This document shows, one piece after another, positions 54,591-64,000 of a DNA stretch of 64,000 nucleotides (within the stretch, counting starts at the first letter, position 1; every line of letters begins with the position of its first letter). Source of the DNA: Anaerocolumna sp. AGMB13025 (lineage in GTDB: Bacteria > Bacillota > Clostridia > Lachnospirales > Lachnospiraceae). Made by a program: the position numbers and the translations under genes. Where the stretch lies: contig NZ_CP121445.1 in assembly GCF_029689925.1 (NCBI RefSeq), positions 2,411,001-2,475,000 on the forward strand, given 5' to 3'. The notes beneath the pieces were generated by a model that worked only from the letters and a program-made list of their open reading frames with translations, was not told where the DNA came from and did no database searches.

Positions 54591-57221
54591 ATGGATGGTA
54601 ACGATAAAATACTAAGGAAAAGAAATCTTTACACAAAAGATCAATTAATGGATTTTTTTTCGCATATTTCATTGCCGGATGGCGTGATTAGTAATTACAT
54701 AGAAAAAGATAATTATATTGAATTTGTTTATGAGAATACCATATACTCCGCTTTAATAGACGGAGCTAACTGGGAAGAGATTAAACAGGAGATGTTTCGT
54801 CAGAAAGAACGTAAGCTCATGGAGAGCTACCGTATAAAAGAGATGGAAAAACAGGATTCCCTGACGAAATTATTCAATAAAGAATATACCAGGCGTATTA
54901 TAGAAAAGTTTTTAATGACTTCCGAACAAAATTCCCATCACGCACTTATGATTGTTGACATAGATAATTTCCAGGTGGTGAATGAAAATCTGGGTTATTT
55001 ATTCGGAGATACGGTTTTGGTCAATATAGCAGAATCCTTACGAAAAATCTTTTACGATACGGATATTGCAGGTCGGATTGGCGGGGACGAATTCTTAATA
55101 TTTTTAAAGAATGTTGAAAGTCCGGAGCTTCTTAAAGACAAAGCAGAGGAGATCTACTCTGTCTTTCGTAATACCTATACCGGTGAGAATACGGATTATA
55201 CAATGTCCTGCAGTATAGGTATCGGAGTCTATCCCAATGACGGGCTGGATTTTATGCAGCTTTTTATGAAAGCAGATGCAGCATTAATACATACGAGAGA
55301 GCGCCACAAGAGATTTTACGGTTTCTATCAGGATATACAAAATACCAGCAATTATATAGACCATGACTGCTATGAGAAATATAAGATAACGAAGACAAGA
55401 GCCTATGGAAGTAATAATTTTGATAAAGAAATTACTGCTTTTGCCTTTGATATCATGTCACGGACAAAGGATGTAAACAGTGCAATCAATCTTTTGTTAA
55501 ACAAGGTTAGGGCACAATTTGATTGTAATCATATCTGTATATTAGAAAATTCTATATCAAATTCAAATTTAAACATTACATATCTAAGCTGTAAAGACGG
55601 CATAAAACCGGAGAAAGATAAACTTAATATATTTATTACAAAATTACAGGACAATGCCCGTAAGTTTAATGAGAATGGAATATTTTTAATTAGTAACGTA
55701 AACGAGGCCATATCAGATAAAGATAAGAATATTCTTGATTCTTTAGAAATCCAGGCATTACTTCAATGTGGTATATTTGAGAACGGCAATTTAAAAGGCT
55801 GTGTCAGCATTCATGACTGTGAAAAGCCAAGATATTGGACTCAGTATGAAATTGATTCCTTAGTTACCATTACCAAGATCATATCCTCGTATTTGTTAAA
55901 ATTAAGAGCTTCAGAACGGGCCAGTGCACAGTTGTACAAAATTAAGAATTATGATGTATTAACAGGTCTGCCAACCTTACATAAATTTAAGAAAGATGTA
56001 ATACAGCTATTAGCCGATCATCCAGAACAAAATTATGCAATTATTTATTCGGATATAACACAATTTAAATATATCAACGATACGCTGGGATATGACATAG
56101 GTGATAAGATATTATGTGACTTTGCTCAGCTTTTGACGGCGAATGGTACCAAAGATATAGGTTTTTCAAGAGTGTCGGAAGATAATTTTTTGGCTGCAGT
56201 CCCTATAAAGGAGGAAGAAGAACTTAATAGCCAAATTATGGCAATCAATGAACAATTCAATATCATGCAGCGGGCAAAGTATCCGGGCAATAAGTTTATT
56301 GTCGCTAGTGGTGTAGCTTTGATTGAACCTGGGGAAGATATAACCATTGCAATTGATAATGCGAATGTAGCCAGGAAAAGTATTAAGAACTCACCCAAAA
56401 CTGCCTGCAAGTTTTTTGACCACAATATGAAAATTCAGCTTCAAAGGGAAGCAGAAATTACCAACTCCATGGAACAGGCCTTAAAAAACGGAGAGTTTAT
56501 CGTTTATCTGCAGCCTAAAATAGGGCTGGAGGATAATAATTTAGTTGGAGCAGAAGCTTTAGTTAGATGGAAAAAGAAAGATGGTACACTGATTCCACCC
56601 AATGATTTTATACCATTGTTTGAGCGTAATGGATTTGTTGTAAATCTGGATTTTTATATATATGAAGAAGTATGCAAGTTAATCAGATCCTGGATTGATA
56701 CTGGTATGCCGGTAGTTCCCATATCTGTTAATGTGTCTAGAATTCATCTAAATGATGAGGATTTTGTCAATGAAATTAAAAAATTAGTGGATCACTATCA
56801 GATACCCTGCTATTTATTGGAATTGGAGCTTACGGAAAGCATTTTTTTGAGCAACGCAGAGGCTGCTCTAACCACAATGAAAAAGCTTCGAAATTTGGGC
56901 TTTGGTGTTTCTATAGATGACTTTGGAGCAGGTTATTCGTCTCTTAACTTATTAAAGAATATGGAGACCGATGTTATTAAGCTGGACAAGGAATTTTTTG
57001 GACAGGGTGATATGCTAAAAGAAGAACAGATTATTGTATCTAGTATTATCAGTATGGCAAAACAGCTGAATATGAAGGTTTTATCGGAAGGCGTGGAAAC
57101 CCAGACTCAATCGGACTTCTTAAAAACCGTATTGTGTGATATGGCCCAGGGATATTTGTATTCCAGACCGGTTCCGGTTGAGGAATTTGAGACTTTGATT
57201 AAAGAAATCTATAAAAAATAG
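54591..57221 (+). CDS. c-di-GMP signalling protein, GGDEF-GAF-GGDEF(degenerate)-EAL
   Basis: 876 aa, soluble. First diguanylate cyclase domain (about 85-250) with intact RIGGDEF (164-168) and DSLTKLFNKEY. A GAF-like domain (about 280-440). A second GGDEF domain (about 455-610) where the motif is SEDNF (529-533), so probably inactive. C-terminal EAL domain (about 625-870) with EALVRW (Glu655), VNVSRIHL, ELELTES, DDFGAGYSSL, IKLDKEFF, SEGVET and AQGYLYSRP, all expected for an active phosphodiesterase. It may both make and degrade c-di-GMP. No membrane segment. Weak ribosome binding site, own promoter. Confidence 0.92.
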   Translation: MDGNDKILRKRNLYTKDQLMDFFSHISLPDGVISNYIEKDNYIEFVYENTIYSALIDGANWEEIKQEMFRQKERKLMESYRIKEMEKQDSLTKLFNKEYTRRIIEKFLMTSEQNSHHALMIVDIDNFQVVNENLGYLFGDTVLVNIAESLRKIFYDTDIAGRIGGDEFLIFLKNVESPELLKDKAEEIYSVFRNTYTGENTDYTMSCSIGIGVYPNDGLDFMQLFMKADAALIHTRERHKRFYGFYQDIQNTSNYIDHDCYEKYKITKTRAYGSNNFDKEITAFAFDIMSRTKDVNSAINLLLNKVRAQFDCNHICILENSISNSNLNITYLSCKDGIKPEKDKLNIFITKLQDNARKFNENGIFLISNVNEAISDKDKNILDSLEIQALLQCGIFENGNLKGCVSIHDCEKPRYWTQYEIDSLVTITKIISSYLLKLRASERASAQLYKIKNYDVLTGLPTLHKFKKDVIQLLADHPEQNYAIIYSDITQFKYINDTLGYDIGDKILCDFAQLLTANGTKDIGFSRVSEDNFLAAVPIKEEEELNSQIMAINEQFNIMQRAKYPGNKFIVASGVALIEPGEDITIAIDNANVARKSIKNSPKTACKFFDHNMKIQLQREAEITNSMEQALKNGEFIVYLQPKIGLEDNNLVGAEALVRWKKKDGTLIPPNDFIPLFERNGFVVNLDFYIYEEVCKLIRSWIDTGMPVVPISVNVSRIHLNDEDFVNEIKKLVDHYQIPCYLLELELTESIFLSNAEAALTTMKKLRNLGFGVSIDDFGAGYSSLNLLKNMETDVIKLDKEFFGQGDMLKEEQIIVSSIISMAKQLNMKVLSEGVETQTQSDFLKTVLCDMAQGYLYSRPVPVEEFETLIKEIYKK

Positions 57222-57897
57222 AAAATATAAGTACCCTGTCAGTTTAATATAAGTATGGAATAAAGTTATCCCTCTTTAAGGTGTATCAAATGTTATTTTT
57301 CTGAAACACTTTATAGGGGGATAATTGTTTGTAAGCCACATTTAAGTAACAGGATACTAATTTCATTTACTAAGGAAGCTTGCCATGATACGCACCGCAC
57401 TAGAGGTAGTGACGGTTTGAGAGTTTCGTTCTGACCGAAAGTTTTAGTAACTAGAAACTTTGTGCCATAATAAAAATTAGCGTCGATTTGAATAAACGCC
57501 ATTATGAATGGGAGCATCTCTAAGAGGTAATTCCTTGCTGTCAGGATCACTGTAGCTCGAAAGTGCCAGTTTAACTGATAATTTGTTCTATTGTTTTGAT
57601 TAGTATAATTGTTAAACAAAATACATGGTCGTTATGATATAAAACATTGCCCAATTTTAAATTATTGATATAATAGAACTGATAAGAAAAATCAGATAGA
57701 CTTACGAAAAATCAGATATGTTTCGTAAGTTGCGAAACTATACAGGTTTTAGGGATTAACAATTCAGCTAAGCTTGTTTCAGGGTATGTCACTATGAGGG
57801 CAGGCTTTAACCTAAAATATTAATAATTGCATGAGAGCAGATAAATTATCAGTTTCGTTATTACCTAGTAAAATCAATTGCCTGAAAGGAGATATTT
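57222..57897. other. Long spacer with an operator-like inverted repeat before the alpha-xylosidase gene
   Basis: 676 bp. ACTTACGAAA (57700-57709) and TTTCGTAAGT (57721-57730) form a perfect dyad around 11 bp, 170 bp before the xylosidase start, and AAAAATCAGATA is repeated nearby; this is a candidate regulator site. A 102-codon frame on the minus strand (57311-57619) has a TTG start, no ribosome binding site and no recognised similarity, so I do not call it a gene. Confidence 0.45.
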
Positions 57898-60261
57898 ATG
57901 AAATTTAGTAATGGATGTTGGGTACAAAGAGAAGGAACCGAGTGCTTTAGCCCGGCTGAAGTATATGAGACAAGAAGATCGGATAACAGCATAACCTTTT
58001 GTGCTCCTACTCATAAAATTAACCATCGAGGAGATACACTCGGAGGACCAAATCTGACAATTAAGATTTCCGCACCAGCGCCGGAAGTTTTAAGAGTTCA
58101 GACTTTTCATTATATGGGAGTAGTTGACCACGGACCGAATTTTGAGTTGTCTATTGATGAAACTCAGAATTTAAATATTGAGGAAACAGACTCGAATTAT
58201 AAATTGTCAAGCGGTTCTTTAAATGTAACAATTAATAAACATAATGCAGCAATACAATTTAATCGGGACGATTATAAACTAACCGATAGTAAGTGGCGGG
58301 ATCTGGCATACATGAAGACAGCTTTTAAAGGACTTGCTTACGAAACCGACAATAAAGATGCTTATATGAGAGAGCAGTTAGGCTTATCCGTAGGAGAATT
58401 GATATACGGACTGGGGGAACGTTTTACACCTTTTATTAAAAACGGACAAACCATAGATATCTGGAATGAAGACGGTGGTACCTCTACGGAGTTATCTTAC
58501 AAAAATATTCCTTTTTATCTGTCAAACAGAGGCTATGGTGTATTTGTAAACCATACAGATAAGGTATCCTTTGAAGTTAGTTCTGAGATGGTGAAAAAGG
58601 TTGGTTTCTCTGTTCCTGGAGAAAGTTTGGATTACTTTATATTTAATGGGCCTACTATGAAAGAAGCGATTTCAAGGTATACGGATTTAACCGGTAAACC
58701 GGCACTTCCTGCACCCTGGACCTTCGGTTTATGGTTATCGACTTCCTTTACTACCAATTATGATGAAGCTACCGTAACCAGTTTTGTGGATGGTATGGCT
58801 GAAAGAGATATTCCATTAAGTGTATTCCATTTTGATTGTTTCTGGATGAAGGGCTTTAACTGGTCGGATTTCCAGTGGGATAAAGAAGTATTCCCAGATC
58901 CTGCCGGTATGTTAAAGCGTCTAAAAGAGAAAGGTCTTAAAATCTGTGTATGGATTAACTCCTATATTGCACAGGAATCCATTCTGTTTGAAGAAGGTAT
59001 GAAAAACGGATATTTTGTAAAGAGAACCAACGGTGATGTATGGCAGTGGGATATGTGGCAGCCCGGTATGGCGCTGGTGGACTTTACCAATCCGGCAGCC
59101 TGTGAATGGTTTGCCTCAAAACTGGAAGTGTTGATGGATATGGGTGTAGACTGTTTCAAAACAGATTTTGGTGAGAGAATCCCTACTAAGGACGTTGTAT
59201 ATTATAACGGAGCAGACCCCATAAGAATGCATAATTATTATACTTATCTCTATAATAAAACGGTATTCGGTCTTGTTGAGAGAAAGTGTGGAAAAGGCAA
59301 TGGAGTGGTATTCGCAAGAAGTGCGACTGCAGGTGGACAAAAATTCCCAGTACACTGGGGCGGAGACTGCTGGTCAGATTTTGAATCCATGTCTGAAAGT
59401 TTAAGGGGTGGATTATCTTTAACTATGTCTGGTTTTGGATTCTGGAGCCATGATATCGGAGGCTTTGAGGATACCTCCACCCCGGATGTTTATAAGAGAT
59501 GGGTTGCTTTTGGTTTAATGTCCTCCCACTCCAGATTACATGGAAGTTCCTCCTACCGTGTTCCCTGGGCTTATGATGAAGAATCCGTTGAAGTAGCACG
59601 TTTCTTTACAAAATTAAAAATTTCACTAATGCCTTATCTTTATAAAACTGCTATCGATACCAATAAAACCGGTATTCCTGCCATGAGAAGCATGGTTTTG
59701 GAATTCCAGAAGGATCCCACCTGTCAGTATCTGGATAAACAATATATGCTTGGTGACAATTTACTTGTTGCACCTATCTTTAACGAAGAAGGAATGGCAG
59801 AATATTATGTACCAGAGGGTAACTGGACTAATTTCCTTACAGGTAAGTCAGTAACTGGCGGCAGATGGGTGAGAGAACACCATGATTATTTAAGCATCCC
59901 TTGTCTGGTGAAAGAAAATTCCATTATAGCAGTAGGTGCTGTGGATTCCAAACCGGAATATGATTATGCAAAGGATGTAACTCTAAAAGTATATCAGTTA
60001 ACAGAAGGAACAGAAGCTAAAACTAACGTTTATAATATGTCGGCAGAACTTAAGTTAAGTGCAGGTGTAGTAAAGGAAGGCAATAAAATTACGATAAGTG
60101 TTCAGAACTTCGAGGAAGGAACGCCTTATAAGGTTTATTTACACGATGTGAAAAATGTAGATTCTGTTAGTGGGGCGGCAATCGAAGTAAATGAGACGGG
60201 AACCTTTATTATTCCTTCTGAGTATGGAAAAGATTCTGTTATTACCTGTATATTAAAATAA
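57898..60261 (+). CDS. Alpha-xylosidase, glycoside hydrolase family 31 (YicI-like)
   Basis: 787 aa. N-terminal beta-sandwich, then the GH31 barrel from about residue 265 (PAPWTFGLWLSTSFTTNYDE). Nucleophile in CFKTDFGERIP (Asp423) and acid/base in HWGGDCWSDFESM (Asp490); HSRLHGSSSYRVPW follows. The order and the KTDFGER motif match E. coli YicI, which removes alpha-linked xylose from xyloglucan oligosaccharides. Cytoplasmic, no signal peptide. AAAGGAGAT ribosome binding site. Followed 2 kb downstream by sugar ABC permeases that may import its substrate. Confidence 0.93.
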   Translation: MKFSNGCWVQREGTECFSPAEVYETRRSDNSITFCAPTHKINHRGDTLGGPNLTIKISAPAPEVLRVQTFHYMGVVDHGPNFELSIDETQNLNIEETDSNYKLSSGSLNVTINKHNAAIQFNRDDYKLTDSKWRDLAYMKTAFKGLAYETDNKDAYMREQLGLSVGELIYGLGERFTPFIKNGQTIDIWNEDGGTSTELSYKNIPFYLSNRGYGVFVNHTDKVSFEVSSEMVKKVGFSVPGESLDYFIFNGPTMKEAISRYTDLTGKPALPAPWTFGLWLSTSFTTNYDEATVTSFVDGMAERDIPLSVFHFDCFWMKGFNWSDFQWDKEVFPDPAGMLKRLKEKGLKICVWINSYIAQESILFEEGMKNGYFVKRTNGDVWQWDMWQPGMALVDFTNPAACEWFASKLEVLMDMGVDCFKTDFGERIPTKDVVYYNGADPIRMHNYYTYLYNKTVFGLVERKCGKGNGVVFARSATAGGQKFPVHWGGDCWSDFESMSESLRGGLSLTMSGFGFWSHDIGGFEDTSTPDVYKRWVAFGLMSSHSRLHGSSSYRVPWAYDEESVEVARFFTKLKISLMPYLYKTAIDTNKTGIPAMRSMVLEFQKDPTCQYLDKQYMLGDNLLVAPIFNEEGMAEYYVPEGNWTNFLTGKSVTGGRWVREHHDYLSIPCLVKENSIIAVGAVDSKPEYDYAKDVTLKVYQLTEGTEAKTNVYNMSAELKLSAGVVKEGNKITISVQNFEEGTPYKVYLHDVKNVDSVSGAAIEVNETGTFIIPSEYGKDSVITCILK

Positions 60262-60340
60262 CTCGCGTTTTTATTGAGCATCCGGCGAGTTACCTTAAAT
60301 AGATAATTCCCCTATTATCTCATAAATCTGGGATACTTAA

Positions 60341-60415
60341 AGACAGACAGCAACCGTCAATGGTAGGAAAAACGGCTTCATAAGCCACCTTTGACGGCTA
60401 GTGTCTGTTTTAATT
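60341..60415 (+). terminator. Terminator after the alpha-xylosidase gene
   Basis: AGACAGACAGCAACCGTCAA pairs with TTGACGGCTAGTGTCTGTTT in an interrupted stem; tail TTTTAATTTTG. The spacer up to 60584 holds no gene. Confidence 0.65.
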
Positions 60416-60584
60416 TTGTGTAATTGGTTGTAAGCACTAAAGCTTGCATTATCTAGTTTATTGACATTATGTGTATGATATCATAAACTTAGATAACAAA
60501 TTGTACGCTTAATGGAGGATTGTGATTATAAGCAGGGATATCTTTTAAAGTATTTTAACGGCACACAATCAGGTGTAATAAGGG

Positions 60585-61765
60585 TTGACTTCAAAGTTGG
60601 GGCTTAACAATCATAGAATGACAACAGATGATCAGGTTAGTTGGTATAGAAGGGAAGTGGAAGAGTTGAAAGGATTTAAGTATTTAACAAGTGGTAAAAT
60701 TAATTTTATTAAGATTTTGAAAATAGCTGCCGGAAGCAGTGCAGCCATACTGATTGCAGATCTGCTCGGGCTTAACTACAGCGCATCTGCGGGGATTATT
60801 ACTTTGTTAAGCATTCAGGATACGAAAAAGGAAACCTTACTGGTAGCCGGAAAGCGTCTTCTTGCATTTATACTGGCTTTGTTGACAGCATATGTTCTGT
60901 TTACCTCTTTGGGGTTTTATACTGTAACCTTCGGTATTTTCTTATTGGTGTTCATCTCATTAAGCTATTTACTAAAGCTTCAGGAAGGAATTGCCATGTG
61001 TTCCGTTCTGGTAACCCATTTTCTTATTGAAAAAATATGGAGCCGGTACTTATCTTTAATGAAAGTAAGCTGATGATACTAGGTATTCTCATTGGCATTA
61101 TTTTAAATCTGTATATGCCTGGTAATGTAAAGGCAGTTAAGGCAGACATGCGATTGATTGAGGAAGATATAAGAGTGGTTCTTTCTATATTATCCAAGGA
61201 TATGACCCATAACAGGAAACTGCCAAAGCAGACAGAACAAAGATTAAAAACGGAGGAATCAGAGCAGATAAAACTTACCTTGCAAACAGAGCAACTAGAC
61301 AGGGCAAAGCTATCGGAAAAGCTTAAAGAAATAGATATTCATCTAAGGGAAGCATTATCAAGAGCTTATGATAATATGAACAATACATTATTAAGGGATA
61401 CCAGATATTACCTTCAATACTTTATGATGAGGAGGAGTCAGTTTACTATATTAAGCCACATAGCGGAGCAGGTAAGTTTGCTAACAGCAATTCCGCCGCA
61501 GGCACAGGTGGTGGCTTTATATATGGACAAGATACGGGAGCAATTCCACGAGTATAATAATGCAGAGCGTTTATTGGAAGAGTTAAGACAAATAAAGGCG
61601 GCGTTTAAGGAAGAGCCCAACCCGTTGACCAGGGAAGAATTTGAGAACCGGGCAGTACTGTATTTATTACTGTATGATTTGGAGATATTTTTAAGTATAA
61701 AGAAGAATTTCGTGAATAATATCAGTTTGAACGATATTAATACTTACTGGAATATAGAGATATAG
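60585..61765 (+). pseudogene. Aromatic acid exporter family (ArAE) protein gene, frameshifted
   Basis: Two overlapping frames together give one ArAE-type protein. The first (60585-61073) encodes the membrane part: ILKIAAGSSAAILIADLLGL, SAGIITLLSIQDTKKETLLV and three further helices, to THFLIEK. The second (61037-61765) continues MEPVLIFNESKLMILGILIG and the cytoplasmic C-terminal domain with LNLYMPGN. The switch is at six A's (61030-61035): one more A would give EKNMEPVLIF in a single frame. This is a sequencing error, a real inactivating deletion, or slippage-dependent expression. The start is uncertain; the conserved part begins near 60675. Members export aromatic acids or similar compounds. 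Confidence 0.8.
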
Positions 61766-61887
61766 AGAAATAGAGATATAGAGAAACGGAGAAACAGATA
61801 GACGGTGAAACACACCTGTAGAACCCTAAAGTTTTACCTGTTCTAATTGTGGTGGTACAAATTCAAAGAAAAAACTACTTGGATGAA

Positions 61888-62008
61888 AATAAGGATTATA
61901 TTTTATGTAAAATTTGTGGAAAGTATGCTGAAAAGGCGGCAAGCAGGTAATCACAGCCGTATATTTGGGCGGACTTAAAACAAATTATTACAAAATATAA
62001 TCCTTATT
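61888..62008. mobile_element. Palindromic mini-element, copy 3 (121 bp)
   Basis: AATAAGGATTATATTTTATG at the left and ATAATCCTTATT at the right, with GTGGAAAGTATGC near the left as in copy 2. The outer left flank ACAAATTCAAAGA...ACTACTTGG resembles one unit of the array at copy 2, and the right flank TTCAGGTTTAATAA resembles the right-array unit. Short AGAGATATAGAGAAA repeats lie just upstream (61752-61800). Confidence 0.82.
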
Positions 62009-62198
62009 TTATGTTCAGGTTTAATAACCAACTTTAACAAAAAATGACAATAATTTCCAGTAAGTAATAAAAGTCAAATTACTACTATAATTCATCTAAA
62101 ATTTTTACAGTATAATTAGAAAAAGAAAAATGGTACTATTTATTCAGTCATTAAACATTATTACTTTTATGATCAGTACCGATTTCTGGAGGTTAAAC

Positions 62199-63149
62199 AT
62201 GCGAAAGTCAGCAACACAAACTAATCTGCATCAAAAAGTGAAGAAAAGGCAGAACCTGCAAGGGGTAAAGTTATTTTTATATGTATTGCCTTTTATATTA
62301 TTATCCTTTACCTTTTCTTACTTTCCTTTACATGGCTGGATATATGCCTTCTTTGATTATAAACCGCCTTTAAAACTTTCTCAGTGTGATTTTGTAGGTC
62401 TGCAATGGTTTAAAATGTTATTCAGCAATCCCATGCAGGTAAGTCAATTAATGAAGGTAATGATGAACACCTTTGCAATGAGTGGTCTGACCCTTGCTAC
62501 TTCGATATTCCCAGTAATTTTTGCCATTCTTCTTAGTGAAATAAAATGTAAATGGTTTAAAAATTTAGTACAGACCCTGACCACTTTACCAAACTTTATC
62601 AGCTGGGTCATGGTATTTTCAGTAGCCTTTAGTTTATTCTCGAATACGGGTCTTTTTAATACGGTTTTGCTTGACCTTGGATTAATTAAGGTACCGATTA
62701 AATTCTTAGACGGGGACTCCCATACCTGGCTTACGATGCTTTTATGGAACACCTGGAAAGGTCTTGGCTGGGGAGCGATTATGTATCTTGCAGCCATAGC
62801 CGGAGTTGACCAGGAGTTATATGAAGCGGCAAGAGTGGATGGTGCAAACCGCTTTAAGCTGATGCGTCACATTACCTTACCAGCTCTGATGCCTACCTTT
62901 TTTGTATTACTTATGCTGTCCATTGCCAATTTCTTAAACAATGGTCTGGATCAGTATTATGTGTTTCAGAATTCCTTTAACAAAGAACATATCCAGGTAC
63001 TTGACTTATATGTGTACAACATTGGTATGACTGGTGCAAGCCCGTCCCTGGCAACCGCCATCGGCATGCTAAAGAGTTTAGTCAGCATCACTTTACTGGC
63101 AGCGGTCAACTATGCATCTAAGAAAATACGTGGAGTATCCATTATCTAG
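62199..63149 (+). CDS. Sugar ABC transporter permease, LplB type
   Basis: 316 aa, six membrane helices. LFLYVLPFILLSFTFSYFPL, GWIYAFFDYKPP, and the ATPase-contact EAA loop YEAARVDGANRFKLMRHITL. Member of the LplB/YtcP carbohydrate-importer group (CUT1), which typically takes oligosaccharides. GGAGG seven bases before ATG 62199 sets the start; the upstream in-frame ATG (62130) has no such site. The next permease gene starts 17 bp downstream. The binding protein and ATPase are not in the window. Confidence 0.93.
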   Translation: MRKSATQTNLHQKVKKRQNLQGVKLFLYVLPFILLSFTFSYFPLHGWIYAFFDYKPPLKLSQCDFVGLQWFKMLFSNPMQVSQLMKVMMNTFAMSGLTLATSIFPVIFAILLSEIKCKWFKNLVQTLTTLPNFISWVMVFSVAFSLFSNTGLFNTVLLDLGLIKVPIKFLDGDSHTWLTMLLWNTWKGLGWGAIMYLAAIAGVDQELYEAARVDGANRFKLMRHITLPALMPTFFVLLMLSIANFLNNGLDQYYVFQNSFNKEHIQVLDLYVYNIGMTGASPSLATAIGMLKSLVSITLLAAVNYASKKIRGVSII

Positions 63150-63165
63150 CAGAAAGGAGTTCAAA

Positions 63166-64000
63166 ATGGAACACAGAGTGAAGTTAAAAAAGAAAAAGTA
63201 TACCAAACAGGATATTCTGTTTCAAATCTTTAATTATACTGGATTTGCCCTGATTACCTTGATTTGCGTCTATCCGTTTTATTATCTGGCGATTAATACA
63301 ATCAGTGCCAATGATTTAAGTGCCAAAGGATTAATTCGATTATTGCCGGAACAGATCCATCTTAAGAACTACATAGAAGTATTAAAATTAAAAGGTCTGC
63401 CGGCAGCAGTTAAAATTTCCTTGGCCAGAACTGCCGTTGGAACCAGCCTAACCGTACTTGCTTCTGCCTTTTTAGGGTTTATGTTTACACAGCAGAAGAT
63501 GTGGGGGAGAAAGTTCTGGTATCGGTTTATTGTAATTACCATGTATTTTAATGCAGGCTTAATTCCTTTATTTATTACCATGAAAACCCTGGGGCTTACT
63601 AACTCCTTCTGGGTATATATTATTCCGGTAATTGTACAGCCCTTTAATATTATTCTGGTAAAGACTTATGTAGAATCCATTCCGGCTTCTTTGCAGGAAG
63701 CGGCAGAAATTGACGGTGCAAGTATTATTAAAATCTTTGCAAAAATTATCCTACCTACCAGTAAGCCTATTTTGGCAACGATAGCCATATTTGCCGCAGT
63801 GGCACAGTGGAACTCCTTTCAGGATACCCTCATATATGTGACGGACCAGAAATTATATTCCCTGCAATATTTACTGTATACTTATATAAACCAGGCTAGT
63901 TCCTTAGCTACCCTGATTAAAAACAGTGCGGGAACTGCTACCAATGTTATGGCACTTGCAACCAAACAGACTCCGACTTCGGTTCGTATGACGGTAACCG
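63166..64000 (+). CDS. Sugar ABC transporter permease, LplC/YtcP type (3' end outside window)
   Basis: Open from ATG 63166 to the window end (278 codons visible, no stop). Starts MEHRVKLKKKKYTKQDILFQ, with FALITLICVYPFYYLAINTI, a mid-protein ITMYFNAGLIPLFITMKTLG, and the EAA loop LQEAAEIDGASIIKIFAKII. About 15-20 residues of a typical ~295-aa protein are missing. AAAGGAG ribosome binding site. It pairs with the preceding permease; an extracellular binding protein gene probably follows outside the window. Confidence 0.92.
   Translation, partial: MEHRVKLKKKKYTKQDILFQIFNYTGFALITLICVYPFYYLAINTISANDLSAKGLIRLLPEQIHLKNYIEVLKLKGLPAAVKISLARTAVGTSLTVLASAFLGFMFTQQKMWGRKFWYRFIVITMYFNAGLIPLFITMKTLGLTNSFWVYIIPVIVQPFNIILVKTYVESIPASLQEAAEIDGASIIKIFAKIILPTSKPILATIAIFAAVAQWNSFQDTLIYVTDQKLYSLQYLLYTYINQASSLATLIKNSAGTATNVMALATKQTPTSVRMTVT

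Noticed and set aside
57311-57619. 102-codon minus-strand frame before the alpha-xylosidase gene
   Set aside because: TTG start, no ribosome binding site, no recognised similarity. The DNA is less AT-rich than its surroundings and could be a remnant, but I cannot support a gene.

Overview
The window reads as chromosome of a low-GC, endospore-forming, saccharolytic anaerobe of the Lachnospiraceae (Clostridium cluster XIVa; Lachnoclostridium/Anaerocolumna-like). This is inferred from the protein set: class III (oxygen-sensitive) ribonucleotide reductase, hybrid cluster protein, SleC/Csp-type spore germination proteins, GH38, GH31 and GH39-like glycosidase genes with their own regulators and ABC importers, strong AGGAGG ribosome binding sites and AT-rich spacers. 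No rRNA, tRNA or CRISPR array was found.

Layout. 1-5.4 kb: tail of a LacI/GntR-type sugar regulator, a GH38 alpha-mannosidase, a GyrI-like protein behind a 23-bp tandem repeat, and a SnoaL-like protein. 5.7-14.4 kb: small unknown protein, TPR lipoprotein + HflX, NrdD (with a fused thioredoxin-like tail and NrdR boxes), ThyA-FolA, and a Crp/Fnr regulator. 15-24 kb: a 1624-aa secreted metallophosphoesterase, a large inverted array of about 42-bp repeats built around a palindromic mobile element, Hcp (with a Crp-type operator) and Cfa. 24-32 kb: DegV, IlvE, a KimA-like transporter, a ligase-like protein with changed catalytic residues, MgtC (with an overlapping small upstream ORF), ThpR and an unknown protein. 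32-42 kb: an AraC-GH39 fusion regulator divergent from a complete Opp-type ABC operon. 42-47 kb: a polysaccharide deacetylase and a sleC gene cut in two by a 2.6-kb serine-recombinase element. 48-54 kb: carAB and a Csp-like subtilase. 54-64 kb: a GGDEF/GAF/GGDEF/EAL c-di-GMP protein, a GH31 alpha-xylosidase, a frameshifted aromatic-acid exporter gene and two sugar ABC permeases, the second running off the end.

The most notable system is at 43.3-47.2 kb. The spore cortex-lytic enzyme gene sleC is interrupted inside its SpoIID-like catalytic domain. The inserted element carries a SpoIVCA-like serine recombinase and three small genes. An 8-bp core (GGATGACC) is present at both junctions; recombination between the two copies would restore a continuous 451-aa SleC frame exactly. 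The element-side arms form a 40-bp dyad centred on the core, as expected of a serine-integrase attP. This has the layout of the skin element of sigK, but in a germination gene, and a Csp-like protease (the family that activates SleC) lies 5 kb away.

The window is also rich in short dispersed repeats: three copies of a 112-122 bp palindromic element, two copies of a multi-hairpin element with compensatory stem changes, three copies of a GCAGTATC/GATATGC hairpin, and a 44-bp direct repeat on each side of carAB.
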